Source: Ornithinimicrobium flavum
Lineage (GTDB): Bacteria; Actinomycetota; Actinomycetes; Actinomycetales; Dermatophilaceae
Direction of reading: 5' to 3'
Assembly (NCBI RefSeq): GCF_004526345.1
Contig: NZ_CP038213.1
Coordinates: 3,162,001-3,226,000 of the forward strand
DNA: 64,000 bases
In this document: one piece after another, positions 8,329-17,278 of the stretch
Layout of the letters: each line of letters starts with the position of its first letter
Position numbering within the stretch: the stretch's first letter is position 1
Notes under the pieces: model-generated
Seen by the model: only the letters and a program-made list of their open reading frames with translations
The model's database searches: none
What the model was told of the DNA's origin: nothing
Position numbers and translations under genes: made by a program

Positions 8329-10003
8329 CCTCGATCCACCGATGGGCAGGTGGATGGGCCGCTGTAGGACGGGGTCAGGTCTGTGACGGGGCGAGGGTCG
8401 TGAGGGCGCGCGTGAACTGCCGGTCTGCCCGGCTTTTCCACTGGGTTCCTGCTGGTAGGGACGGGGGCTGGGGTCAGGCGGGTGCTGCGGCCCGGCCGGG
8501 GCGGAGCGCGTCGTAGAGGACGGTCCAGGCGTGCTCCCAGGGCCAGTCTCGGGGTAGGTGCAGGTGCAGGCGGCGGGCGGAGGAGGCGACCCGGGCTGGC
8601 AGGTTGACCAGCTTGCGGCGGATCGTGGGCGTCGTCGCCCGCGCCAGGCGGGTGCTGCCGGTCAGGGTGGCCGCGGCGCGGGTGAGGTTGAACGCCATGA
8701 CCGCGGCGATGAGCCAGGCGGCGTTGGCAGCGAACTTGCCCGAGGGCAGGTGCGCCAGGGCCGAGGCTTTCAGGTCGGCGTGGACGTTCTCGATGACCGC
8801 GTGGCCCCGGTGGACCTGGTCGGCGGCCACGGTGTCCCGCTCGGTGGCGGGCGTGGTGGTGAAGAACGCGTGGAAGCGCCAGGTGTCGAACATCGACTCC
8901 TGCCCGTCCTTGGCCCTGGGGTTCAGGTCCGGGACGCGGCGCACCACCAGCCGGCCAGTGACCTGCTCGGACTTCTTGGCCGAGGTGAACGCGGTGTAGT
9001 CGATCTCGGCGACCTCGGCCCGCGAGACCCACCTGCCGGTGGCCTGGTCGTAGATCGCGTCGGTATACCTGATCGTGGTCCACGCGTCCTCGGCGATCGC
9101 GGCGATGGCGCGCTTGACCGCCGGGTCCAGCCGCACGGTGATCGAGACCTGTGCACCGGCCCTGTCGGCGGCGCCCACCAGGGCGGCGGAGTAGAACGCG
9201 GAATCGGCGCGCAGGAGCACCGGTCGCCCGGCCAGGTGGCTGCGCCGGACCAGCGCCAGGGCATCGGTGGTCAACCGGGCCGCGCCACGGGAGGAACCCA
9301 CGGAACCCTTGCGCAGGCGTTGGGCGGCGATGACCGGGGCGGTCTGCTCGGTGGACACGGTCGCCAGCAGCGCGTTCAACCCTCGGACCCCGCTGTAGCC
9401 GAACCCGGCGCCCTGCTTGGCGTAGCCGTGGACCTCCACGATGGTGTCGTCCAGGTCGAGCAGCACCGTCCCGGTGTCGCCGGCCCGGCCCAGCAGCCCG
9501 GTGCGCCCGGCCAGGGCGAGGGTGAAGCGGGAGGCGACCGCGTCGCCCTGGCGGACGTGGCCGAAGGTGAACGTGCGCAGGAACGAACCGAGCGTGGAGG
9601 GGGCATAGGGCCGTTCGAACAGCTTGCCCATCGCGCCGTGGCGCAAGAGCCCCATATCCTCGATGCTGTCCGCGCCGGCGGCCATACCCGCCACCAGGGC
9701 GGCCAGCTTGGCGCCGGCGTTGGCGCCCTTGTCGGTCGGCAGGCTCAGGTGCTCATCGCCCAGGGCGTGCAGGCCGGCTTCTTCGGCCAGCGTCATCAGC
9801 GGGACAAGCCCGGCGGCAGACACGAGGTTGGGGTCATCGAACGTCGCGGAGACCACGGGGAGGGTGTGAGAGAGTTGCATCTACGAGATGCCCTTCCGGT
9901 TTGGGTGATACGTGCTCTAGACAAGTCGTATCTTCCCAGGTCAGAAGGGCATTTCTCGCTTTCCCACGCCGCTTCACCGGCTCACCCGATCGGTGGATCC
10001 AGG
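8329..10003 (-). mobile_element. IS1380-family insertion sequence, complete, 1675 bp
   Basis: The ends are inverted repeats: CCTCGATCCACCGAT at 8329 and, read inward from 10003, CCTGGATCCACCGAT (14 of 15 bases). CTTAG is duplicated on both sides (8324-8328 and 10004-10008), a target duplication typical in size for IS1380. The single transposase gene is intact, so the element may be active. The clean duplication points to a recent simple insertion. Confidence 0.9.
8474..9880 (-). CDS. IS1380 family transposase
   Basis: The 468-residue DDE transposase is full length for the family. Visible catalytic-type segments are LLDLDDTIVEVHGYAKQG, LLRADSAFYS and HAVIENVHADLK, giving the D-D-E triad. It fills most of the 1675-bp element with the stop 145 bases from the left end. 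No frameshift is seen. Confidence 0.95.
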   Translation of the reverse strand: MQLSHTLPVVSATFDDPNLVSAAGLVPLMTLAEEAGLHALGDEHLSLPTDKGANAGAKLAALVAGMAAGADSIEDMGLLRHGAMGKLFERPYAPSTLGSFLRTFTFGHVRQGDAVASRFTLALAGRTGLLGRAGDTGTVLLDLDDTIVEVHGYAKQGAGFGYSGVRGLNALLATVSTEQTAPVIAAQRLRKGSVGSSRGAARLTTDALALVRRSHLAGRPVLLRADSAFYSAALVGAADRAGAQVSITVRLDPAVKRAIAAIAEDAWTTIRYTDAIYDQATGRWVSRAEVAEIDYTAFTSAKKSEQVTGRLVVRRVPDLNPRAKDGQESMFDTWRFHAFFTTTPATERDTVAADQVHRGHAVIENVHADLKASALAHLPSGKFAANAAWLIAAVMAFNLTRAAATLTGSTRLARATTPTIRRKLVNLPARVASSARRLHLHLPRDWPWEHAWTVLYDALRPGRAAAPA

Positions 10004-10183
10004 CTTAGCCACGGGCGCGAAGAATCTGCCGAAACAAGCCGTTTCGCGACCAACTGGCTGGCTCCTCACGCAGTAAGCGCCCCGAACCTGGCGTCCAGCG
10101 CTATGCTCTGCGGAGTCTGGCGTCTGCTGCTCTGCCGGCAAGTAGTCGCCTCCGACGCCGCTCCGCGATAAGGGGGAAGAGTC

Positions 10184-10828
10184 ATGGACATGAGTCAAGT
10201 TGTTTGCGCAATCGGTCGGCAAGGGCCTGAGGGGGTTCAACTGCTTGGCACGGGCTTCGCCGTCTCGACCACGAGGATCGCAACAGCTTTTCACGTAGTG
10301 GGTCCGAGCGATGAGAATCTCGTTGTTGCGCTACCGAGGTACCAGAACCTTTCCCAGTACCAGGATACGTCTGACCGCCAACTACGCGCCGTTTCTGCCA
10401 GAATGGCCGCTCCAGATCCAGTGCGTGATCTGTGCATTCTGGAGGTAGAGCAATACCGCATGAGTTTTCCCTACTCACTCGACGGAACCGACTCTGTACC
10501 CCCTGGGACTCCAGTTGTAACATGGGGATTCCCGCACGCCAATTCTGGACGCTTGGTGCTCACACAACAACAAGCGCATGTGGGCGCTCGCATCCTCATC
10601 GAAAGTGCTGGCGCAAAGAGCAAGCATATCGTTTTGAACACACAGGCGCGCGAAGGGCAGTCTGGAGGCCCCGTCCTGGACCCGTCATCAAACAGCGTCG
10701 TCGCCGTATTGATTGGCAGTTATGCGCCTGGCGGTGGCGGGGGAATCAGCCTCGGCGGAGTCGACCCAGCTACTTTGCATCAAACGACTCATGCAATCTC
10801 GGCCGAGTACCTGCGGGAGATGCTGTGA
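10184..10828 (+). CDS. trypsin-like serine protease (S1/DegP fold), 214 aa
   Basis: A cytoplasmic trypsin-like protease without signal peptide. The triad can be placed at His37 (RIATAFHVVG), Asp82 (PVRDLCILEV) and Ser160 (GQSGGPVLD). A strong ribosome site (GGGGGA) precedes ATG 10184. The stop overlaps the start of the next gene (GTGA at 10825-10828), so the two are translationally coupled. Base composition is lower in GC and codon use is more relaxed than in the chromosomal genes, which suggests transfer. Intracellular trypsin-like proteases paired with small partners occur in predicted anti-phage conflict systems; a defence role here is inference. Confidence 0.85.
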   Translation: MDMSQVVCAIGRQGPEGVQLLGTGFAVSTTRIATAFHVVGPSDENLVVALPRYQNLSQYQDTSDRQLRAVSARMAAPDPVRDLCILEVEQYRMSFPYSLDGTDSVPPGTPVVTWGFPHANSGRLVLTQQQAHVGARILIESAGAKSKHIVLNTQAREGQSGGPVLDPSSNSVVAVLIGSYAPGGGGGISLGGVDPATLHQTTHAISAEYLREML

Positions 10829-11319
10829 CAGCCACAGAGCCGGCGTCGCCGAACCTGCAGCACATTTTCGAGGGTGGGCTGGATGAGTGGCTAAACGCAC
10901 TGCCAGCATACCAACGAAGGCATGTTCAGGCTATGCTGGAACATGGCACCCCTGAGGATGTGGCCGCTAGTTGGCTTGGCAGTTTAGGGCCCAGCGACAC
11001 CGCGCCCTATGGCGGCGTGAAGGCCGCAGGGGCGAGTTTCTACGAAAATCTCCTCCGTGAGTTGCAGAGATTGTTCTGCGATCCAGATGCATATGTAGAA
11101 GAGCGAAGCCAGTTACAGAAGGCGAGCGGTACTGGACAGTTGATGATAGTTGGCGTGGTTTGTACTGCAATTGCGCCCCACATCGGCGCTGCCGCAGCTT
11201 TCATCGGCCCAGCCGTGGCCCTCACACTGGCACTGCTGAGCAACGCCGGGAAAGCTACGGCTTGCCAGCAACTGAACGACATGCTGGCCCGGCGTGAGTC
11301 CGCCCAAAGCCAGGAGTGA
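10825..11319 (+). CDS. small membrane protein coupled to the serine protease
   Basis: The 164-residue protein is read from GTG 10825, which overlaps the protease stop. The N-terminal half is helical and soluble (HIFEGGLDEWLNALPAYQRR, then VAASWLG). The C-terminal half has a hairpin of two membrane segments (about residues 104-120 and 121-140: MIVGVVCTAIAPHIGAAAAF and GPAVALTLALL). No known domain is recognised. A pore-forming or membrane-anchoring effector released or activated by the protease would fit, but this is conjecture. Confidence 0.65.
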   Translation: MTATEPASPNLQHIFEGGLDEWLNALPAYQRRHVQAMLEHGTPEDVAASWLGSLGPSDTAPYGGVKAAGASFYENLLRELQRLFCDPDAYVEERSQLQKASGTGQLMIVGVVCTAIAPHIGAAAAFIGPAVALTLALLSNAGKATACQQLNDMLARRESAQSQE

Positions 11320-11616
11320 GCGCGGGCGCCATCGCATCAACCTCTTCCTCGGCCGAGTTGCCATGGCCTGCGAAACTTGGGGGTGGACGCGGATCGGCCA
11401 GGAGTCTCCCTGGCGCGCACCGTTTGAAGCCACCGGCCCACCGGCGGCAATAGGTGCAGGACGATTCCGACAGCAAGCGCGACGGGGGCCTCTCGAGCAA
11501 TGGTCACGATAGGCGCTGTGATTCTGTCTGCAGATGTGCCCGACAGCGCGTGCGATGCACCGCTAACGCGCCCATGGCAGCGGAATGCGCTGGCGTCTTA
11601 GATACGGTCACCAAGG
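11320..11616. other. non-coding stretch left of ISL3
   Basis: No gene is supported. The last bases before the element (CCTTGGTGACC read on the minus strand) are the original 3' end of the DUF2971 gene that ISL3 interrupted. Confidence 0.4.
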
Positions 11617-11624
11617 CCGATAGG

Positions 11625-13048
11625 GGCTCTTCACAATCCAGGGTGTAGTTGGGGTCTGAAGCCGCCGGCTTCCAGGAGAGCTCTGGCGATGTAGTGGGTG
11701 ATGTTGCGGAACCCGAGGGCCAGTCCGCGCAGGTGCTCGAGCCGTCCATTTACGGCTTCGGTAGGGCCGTTGCTGGTGCGGGGCCGGTCGAAGTAGGCCA
11801 GAACGTCGCTGGCTCGTCGGGCCAGGGTGCGGCCGAGCTTGCGCAGCTCGACCAGCGGCCCCGGGACGCCCTCGGTCAGGGCGTCGATCACGGACCTCAT
11901 CTCGGTCCGGCCGCCGGCGCGGTCGGGGTCGCGGTAGGCGTGGATCATCCGCTGGTAGATGCCCCAGGTCACCTCGACCTGCACGTGCTCATCGCCGGCG
12001 AAGAGCCTGTCGAGACGCTCGTGCTGACGGTCGGTGAGCAGGTCGGCGCCGGTGTGCAGAGTCCGACGGGCGGAGTAGAGGGGGTCGCCCTTGCGGCCGC
12101 GGTGCCCGTGCAGCTCCTGCTGCACGCGACGGCGGCACTCATCGAGGGCGTCACCGGCCAACCGGATGACGTGAAATGGATCCATGACCGTCACAGCCTC
12201 GGGCAGCTCCTCGGTGGTGGCGGTTTTGAAGCCGGCGAACCCATCCATGGCCACGGCCTCGATCCCGTCGCGCCAGGCCTGGTCCCGCTGCGCGAGCCAG
12301 TCCTTGAACGCTGCCTTGGACCTCCCCTCGACGACGTCCAGCAGGCGGGAGGGGCCGGTGCCGTCGCGGACCGGGGTGAGGTCGATGATCACGGTGACGT
12401 ACTTGTCACCACGCCGAGTGTGCCGCCAGACGTGCTCATCCACGCCTAAGACACGGACGCCATCCAGCCGGGTCGGGTCGGCGATGAGCAGCCGCTGTCC
12501 TTCGGCCAGGACCGCGTCGTTGGCGGTGTTCCACGACACCGCCAGGCCCTCGGCGACCCGGGACATCGACAGGTGGCCGACCACGATCGCGACCAGGCCC
12601 CACCGCAGCCCGGCGCGGGAGATCTTCGCCCGTGGCTCGGCCGCGGCCGTGGTGTCCTGACGCCACACGTGGCTGCACTCGGTGCACCGGTAGCGTCGGA
12701 TGGTGAGCAACAGTGTGGTGGGACGCCACCCGAACGGCTCGTGCGCCAGCTGTCGGGTCACGGTGTCCCGCGGAACGCCATGGCAGCCGCACCGCTTGCA
12801 CCAGTCGTCCGGCTCGAGGACCCGGCAGGCCAGCACCGCACGGTCAGGCTTGAGCAGCTGGCCGGTGACCACCAGACCCAGGTCGTCCAGGCCGGCGAAG
12901 GTAGTCAGGTCGGGGCGCGTGAAGGTAGCGTCGGACATGTCGAGGTCTTTCGGATGGGCGGCGTAGGAACCTCCATCATCGGAAGACCTCGACGTCTACC
13001 CCGTGACCGACGCGCCAGCGCCCTCTACACCCTCAACTGTGAAGAGCC
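11625..13048 (-). mobile_element. ISL3-family insertion sequence, complete, 1424 bp
   Basis: The terminal inverted repeats start GGCTCTTCACA at 11625 and, read inward from 13048, GGCTCTTCACA; they stay similar for about 24 bases. The 8-bp direct repeat CCGATAGG flanks the element (11617-11624 and 13049-13056), the size known for ISL3. The transposase stop lies in the left repeat. The insertion sits in the last codons of the DUF2971 gene. Confidence 0.93.
11631..12938 (-). CDS. ISL3 family transposase
   Basis: The 435-residue protein is full length. An N-terminal zinc-finger-like part (CKRCGCHG, later YRCTECSHVW) is followed by a helix-turn-helix region and the DDE catalytic domain: VLGVDEHVWR, VAMDGFAGF, and the C-terminal SNGPTEAVNGRLEHLRGLALGFRN. 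Nothing suggests inactivation. Confidence 0.95.
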   Translation of the reverse strand: MSDATFTRPDLTTFAGLDDLGLVVTGQLLKPDRAVLACRVLEPDDWCKRCGCHGVPRDTVTRQLAHEPFGWRPTTLLLTIRRYRCTECSHVWRQDTTAAAEPRAKISRAGLRWGLVAIVVGHLSMSRVAEGLAVSWNTANDAVLAEGQRLLIADPTRLDGVRVLGVDEHVWRHTRRGDKYVTVIIDLTPVRDGTGPSRLLDVVEGRSKAAFKDWLAQRDQAWRDGIEAVAMDGFAGFKTATTEELPEAVTVMDPFHVIRLAGDALDECRRRVQQELHGHRGRKGDPLYSARRTLHTGADLLTDRQHERLDRLFAGDEHVQVEVTWGIYQRMIHAYRDPDRAGGRTEMRSVIDALTEGVPGPLVELRKLGRTLARRASDVLAYFDRPRTSNGPTEAVNGRLEHLRGLALGFRNITHYIARALLEAGGFRPQLHPGL

Positions 13049-13879
13049 CCGATAGGGCACATTCGACATACCTCGGGCCGGATTGTAGTCGAGCGTATCA
13101 ACCAACCAATCCATGGCATCAAAGGCAAGTTTCTGGTTCGGGCCTGGGCCGCAGCGTACTGAGTACAGGGGTCGCGTCGAGGGCTCGCCGAAGTCGAACT
13201 CCTGGTATGGAACGAGGAAACTCCGCCCAGCGCGGAATTTCATACCTGGTTGACGGAGATCCCCTTGCCTTTTCATCAGGCGCCACTCACGTTCGCCGGC
13301 AAACGCTTCGTGCTTGAAAAATGGGGCAATCGCTTGCAAATCGTCGTTTGCTCCCCGCAGCGCCGTGGCGGGCCCGGGGCCAGACTGGGCAACCGCGAAG
13401 GCCCTGCTCAGGATGTCCACTACGTATGGGAGGCAGCCAATTCCATAGAGGACGGGTGCTAGCCTCCAGCCCTCCTGTTCTGCTTGATCCCTCAGTTGCT
13501 GAGGGTGAAGGGCGATTGAATATCCGTCCCCAGGATTCGTGTAGGCGCGCCAAAGGTTAAGGTCGTCGTCATCGTCGGTCAGGGCGATGATGTAAACAGC
13601 CGGAGCATTGGAATAGGGCCAGCCGAGGCCCTGCTCGAAGAGCGCAGCTGTTTCTGGGTGCGCGGCCCTTAGAGGGCCCAACTCCTGCCAGCCTATCGAC
13701 AGGTAGTGCTTGGCTTGGGCGAAAACGTAGTGATATTCTTGTGAGTCATTCATATATGAGATTGAACTTCCCCATAGCGTGTGACTGCTAAGGATGGAAA
13801 GCAAGCCCGCTCCACTGGTGTAGTGAGCCAGATGATGTGGCAGTTCCGCTTCGCCGGAATCAGTGAAGAACTCGCGCAT
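13025..13879 (-). CDS. DUF2971 family protein, 3' end rewritten by ISL3
   Basis: The 284-residue protein shows DUF2971 features: HYTSGAGLLSILSSHTLWGSSISYMNDSQEYHYVF near the N-terminus, then the NLWRAYTNPGDGYSIAL and FAGEREWRLMK blocks. The family is common in defence islands but its activity is not established. The last residues (GSSQLRV) are encoded by the ISL3 end. Rejoining the target at CCGATAGG restores NVPYRPW and a stop, so only two residues were lost and seven gained; the protein is probably still functional. GC content is lower than in the surroundings. Confidence 0.85.
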   Translation of the reverse strand: MREFFTDSGEAELPHHLAHYTSGAGLLSILSSHTLWGSSISYMNDSQEYHYVFAQAKHYLSIGWQELGPLRAAHPETAALFEQGLGWPYSNAPAVYIIALTDDDDDLNLWRAYTNPGDGYSIALHPQQLRDQAEQEGWRLAPVLYGIGCLPYVVDILSRAFAVAQSGPGPATALRGANDDLQAIAPFFKHEAFAGEREWRLMKRQGDLRQPGMKFRAGRSFLVPYQEFDFGEPSTRPLYSVRCGPGPNQKLAFDAMDWLVDTLDYNPARGMSNVPYRGSSQLRV

Positions 13880-14196
13880 AACCGCAGCCTACCTCGCCAC
13901 CGCCGCGCGTCCCCTTGTGCAAGCACCTGAGTTGCCCTCAGGCCGCCCAACTGCGGCGATAATCCGAGACGCGGTGGGCGGCTCTGCCTGCCGTTTGCAG
14001 TCGCGGTCAGGCGAAAGCGCTGCTGCGGAACTGCCCGGAGGTTCATACACGGACATCGAGTCTCGCGCGTTCGGCGGCTTCCGAGTGGCTGGTGCGGGCA
14101 TCCGGACATCGGCGGTACAGCGATGTATCGCCCCTCGCGGCGAGGCACGCGTCGAGCAGCAGAACGCGCGCTCGGTCGACGCCCGACTCTCGGCGT
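13880..14196. other. non-coding stretch between DUF2971 and the recombinase element
   Basis: It should contain the DUF2971 promoter. No gene, RNA or repeat is recognised apart from the right-hand boundary, where the 13-bp inverted repeat of the recombinase element starts. Confidence 0.4.
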
Positions 14197-14213
14197 TATG
14201 TGGGTGATCGTTG

Positions 14214-15497
14214 TCAAGAGGCCTCGGTGGTGTCGAGGCCGGTGATGAGCTCGTCGTAGATCGCCGCGCGGCGGGTCTGTCCCTTGGCGCAGGCGTCGGC
14301 GCGCTGGGCGAGCAGCGCTGGACGGAACACGATGGTGGTCTGGAAGAAGGTGCAGGACTCGCAGATGCTCTCGTACTCGCAGTCCATGACCTTGGGCCTG
14401 GTGCAGTAGCCGTTGCCCAGGAGGCGGTGGTGCTCGCGGTTGAGGCGGGCCATGTTGGGTCCGAGGTCCTCGGCGGGCAGTTTCGCAGGTGCCGTGTAGA
14501 GGGCGTCGACCTTGGCGGCGACGGCGAAGTACTCCTGGGCGACGGTGCGGTTGGCGATCTTGGCGTAGACCAGGGTCATGTCCAGGGACTTGTGGCCGAG
14601 CATCGCGGCGATCGCCTCCAGCGACATGCCTCGGTTGATGGCCTGGGTGGCCAGGGTGTGCCGCAGCCGGTGCGGGTTGATGTGGCCCAGCCCGGCGGCC
14701 GCGCCGGCCTTGTTGATGAACCGGGTGACGGCGTGCCGGTCGAGCTGGCGGCCGTTCTCGTAGGGGATGAGCAGCTCGTGCCCAGGGGTGACGTGCGCGG
14801 CCCGGTAGGCGCCGATGAGCTCGACCAGGTGGGGGTGCAGGGGCAGGTATCGGTCCTCGTGCAGCTTGCCGACCGGCACGTGGAGCCAGTAGGTGTCACC
14901 GATGAGGACGACGGCGTCGGACCTCAGGGAGCAGTACTCCCCGACGCGCAGGCCGGTGCGCAGCAGGACCTCCACGGTCAGGCCGATGAGCTGGCGTCTG
15001 TCGGCCTGGGCGGCGCGCAGCAGCGCGGAGGCGGAGGGGTCGTCCAGGGCCTTGGGCAGGGCGTGGTCCTGGACGGGGATGTCGCCGTGGAACATCGGCA
15101 CCCGGGACGGGGCCTCGGGCCATCCCCACTCGTCGATGCGCATGAAGAACATCCGCAGCACCCCGAGCCGCTGGGCGCTGGTGGCCGGGGCCAGGGTCGG
15201 TTTGTTCTGTCCCGGGCGGGCCAGCAGCCAGGGTTTGTAGCCTTCGATCTGGGGACGGCCGATCGCCGCGACCGTGCGCACCTGCGGGTGGCACTGGATC
15301 AGGTAGGTCGCGAAGGCCCGCAAGCACTGGTCGGTGTTGTGCACGCTGCCCGGGCGCAGGATGCAGGCGATCTGCTCGAGGTAGCGGACCATGACGTCGA
15401 CGATGTCCGGGACGGCCTCGGTCAGCTGCTCCCAGGTCGCGAACGGGATCGCCGCGTACGGGTTGGGCGGGCGCAGCCGCCGGCGTCCGCGCCTCAT
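14214..15497 (-). CDS. tyrosine recombinase/integrase with a Cys-rich tail
   Basis: The 427-residue protein is the second gene of the pair. The catalytic residues of the tyrosine recombinase fold are visible: Arg in LLRTGLRVGEYCSLRS, HRLRHTLATQ, His in AAMLGHKSLD, and Tyr in MTLVYAKI. After the catalytic domain it carries a tail with clustered cysteines (GYCTRPKVMDCEYESICESC) that may bind zinc, as in some TnpB-type integrases. Its start ATG overlaps the stop of the upstream recombinase by four bases. Confidence 0.93.
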   Translation of the reverse strand: MRRGRRRLRPPNPYAAIPFATWEQLTEAVPDIVDVMVRYLEQIACILRPGSVHNTDQCLRAFATYLIQCHPQVRTVAAIGRPQIEGYKPWLLARPGQNKPTLAPATSAQRLGVLRMFFMRIDEWGWPEAPSRVPMFHGDIPVQDHALPKALDDPSASALLRAAQADRRQLIGLTVEVLLRTGLRVGEYCSLRSDAVVLIGDTYWLHVPVGKLHEDRYLPLHPHLVELIGAYRAAHVTPGHELLIPYENGRQLDRHAVTRFINKAGAAAGLGHINPHRLRHTLATQAINRGMSLEAIAAMLGHKSLDMTLVYAKIANRTVAQEYFAVAAKVDALYTAPAKLPAEDLGPNMARLNREHHRLLGNGYCTRPKVMDCEYESICESCTFFQTTIVFRPALLAQRADACAKGQTRRAAIYDELITGLDTTEAS

Positions 15498-16663
15498 GAG
15501 GACCCCCCGGGCAGCGCAGGTCCGGGACGGCCGGAGATGCTGGTGAAGACCCGGGCCGGGGTCGGTGGTGGTGACAGCGGTGGGTCGATGGCGAAGACCT
15601 GCGCATCGATGACCTCCGAGGCGGTGCGGTACTGGGTGGCGAGCCAGTCCTCGCCCAGGTGCAGGTAGATCCGGGTGGACTCGATCGAGGCGTGCCCGGC
15701 CTGTGCCTGCACCGCTTCCAGCGGCATGCCCGCGGTCCGCAGCCGGGTCAGGCAGGTGTGGCGCAGCTGGTGACAGGTCGCCCGGTCCAGCCCGGCACGG
15801 CGCCGGGCGCCCTCGAGGACCTCGTCCAGGCCGTCCGCGCTCAACGGGTGTCCGCGCCGGGGCCGTTTGAGGCAGACGAAGACGCGGTCGGTGCCGCCGT
15901 CGTCCTGGCCCGTGCCGGCCTCGGCGGGCCGTTCGGTGTTCAGGTAGGCGGCGAGGTGGACGAAGAACGCGGGCGCGATCGGCACGTACCGCTGGTGCCC
16001 GCCCTTGCCGTCAGCGACGAACACACGCCGCTCACCGGGTCGCAGGTCCTCCAGGCGCAGGCCCAGGACCTCGCAGCGCCGCAGCCCGCCCAGCAGCATC
16101 GCCGCGACCATGGCCCGGTCCCGGTGGGTACGCAGCGCCGCGACCAGCGCGTCGACCTCCGCCGGTGCCAGGATCCGCGGCAGCGTCCGAGGCGCACGCA
16201 CCAGCGGCACCCCTTGACGGGGGCGGTTGCGTTCGCGCCGGGTCGGCAGCCCCCGTGGCACCGGGTTGCGGGCCACATCGCCGCGCACGCTCAGGAAGGC
16301 GTACAGCCCGCTGATCGTCGACAGGCGCCGCCGGACCGTCCGCAAGGACACCCCGCCCGGGGCGGGCGAGCCGTCGAGCCCGACCACCGGCAGCACCGGC
16401 CCGATCCTCGGCAGCCTCCTCAGCCCGGCACGCTGGGCGGTGATGAACGCCAGCACGTCCCGGCTCGTGACCTCCGCGACCGGCTTGTCCACCACGGTGA
16501 AGAAGACCTTCAGGTCATAGATCGCGGCGAGCACAGAGTTCGGCCGCGACCTGGACGCGAGGAAGTCCAGGAAGTCATCCAGCAACGGTTCGTCGAACCT
16601 GGCCGCTGGCGACCCCGGCAACCGCTCATCGACCGGCACGAACCTCAACGACAGAGCTGACAT
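15494..16663 (-). CDS. tyrosine recombinase/integrase
   Basis: About 389 residues when read from the ATG at 16663, which is preceded by AGGAGG at six bases; a GTG at 16729 would add 22 residues that overlap the terminal repeat and is rejected. It has an N-terminal SAM-like core-binding domain (DFLDFLASRSRPNSVLAAIYDLKVFF) and the catalytic set LLGGLRRCEVLGL, HQLRHTCLTRL, QAGHASIESTRIYLHL. The gene is the first in the coupled pair. Confidence 0.93.
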   Translation of the reverse strand: MSALSLRFVPVDERLPGSPAARFDEPLLDDFLDFLASRSRPNSVLAAIYDLKVFFTVVDKPVAEVTSRDVLAFITAQRAGLRRLPRIGPVLPVVGLDGSPAPGGVSLRTVRRRLSTISGLYAFLSVRGDVARNPVPRGLPTRRERNRPRQGVPLVRAPRTLPRILAPAEVDALVAALRTHRDRAMVAAMLLGGLRRCEVLGLRLEDLRPGERRVFVADGKGGHQRYVPIAPAFFVHLAAYLNTERPAEAGTGQDDGGTDRVFVCLKRPRRGHPLSADGLDEVLEGARRRAGLDRATCHQLRHTCLTRLRTAGMPLEAVQAQAGHASIESTRIYLHLGEDWLATQYRTASEVIDAQVFAIDPPLSPPPTPARVFTSISGRPGPALPGGSS

Positions 16664-16949
16664 ACAGCGCCTCCTCAGCGAGACGGACACCTGCAAAGTA
16701 CAGGCGCCGGTGATCCGAAGATCACCCACATATCAAGCGGAGTCGTGCTGTCACGCACCGCGGTGTGTGGGCACCCAGGTTCAGGGTTGCGACCTGAGGT
16801 GCAGGGTGGCTGCCCCCGGGCGCCAAGCCTGGGATGGTCCTCGAGTCCTCGGCCAGGATGCTGCCACCGGCCGGTAGTCGTCCACGGTGTCGCTCGACAA
16901 CACGGGCGCCGACCCGGACCCACTCCCATAACCATGAACGCGTTGGTGT

Positions 16950-17185
16950 GGCCACCAAACCGTGGTGGCCCCACCCCTGCTACGCCGAAACCCTGGCGAT
17001 GAGGAGCGCCACCGGCCGTGGGTCCAACGTGGCTCAGCCGCGCCTCCCGGTCCAGCCTGCGGCGGGTCGCGTGAGGGGTTCAGTGGCGAGTCTCGCCCGC
17101 ACTGGCATCGTGGGCGGATGCACTTGTCCCTCTCCCGGAGAGGAGTTCCAGGACGGGGTCGGCCGTGGCCACCATTTGGCCACCA
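16950..17185. repeat. four GGCCACCA words downstream of the recombinase element
   Basis: GGCCACCA occurs at 16950-16957, inverted as TGGTGGCC at 16963-16970 (a perfect 8-bp inverted repeat with a 5-bp spacer), and twice directly at 17167-17174 and 17178-17185. The 16733-17278 stretch has no gene. Such clustered short repeats between integrase genes and an attachment site can be recombinase arm-type sites, but no binding evidence exists. Confidence 0.4.
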
Positions 17186-17278
17186 CAGCATTGCCCCGAC
17201 CGCCACTGGTTGCGTCAAGAACCTGGGTTTGCACCGACTGCAGCAGGGCCCACATGCCTTGTACCGCAGTGCATCTGC

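Larger units (their letters stand above)
14197..16732 (-). mobile_element. two-recombinase element bounded by 13-bp inverted repeats
   Basis: TATGTGGGTGATC at 14197-14209 recurs as its exact complement at 16720-16732. The two copies sit just outside the stop of the second and the start of the first of two overlapping tyrosine recombinase genes. The layout recalls RIT elements (recombinases in trio) or Tn554-like units but has two genes only. No flanking direct repeat is visible. Confidence 0.6.

Noticed and set aside
16664..16729. Longer start (GTG 16729) for the first recombinase
   Set aside because: It would run through the terminal repeat and lacks a ribosome site, whereas the ATG at 16663 has AGGAGG.
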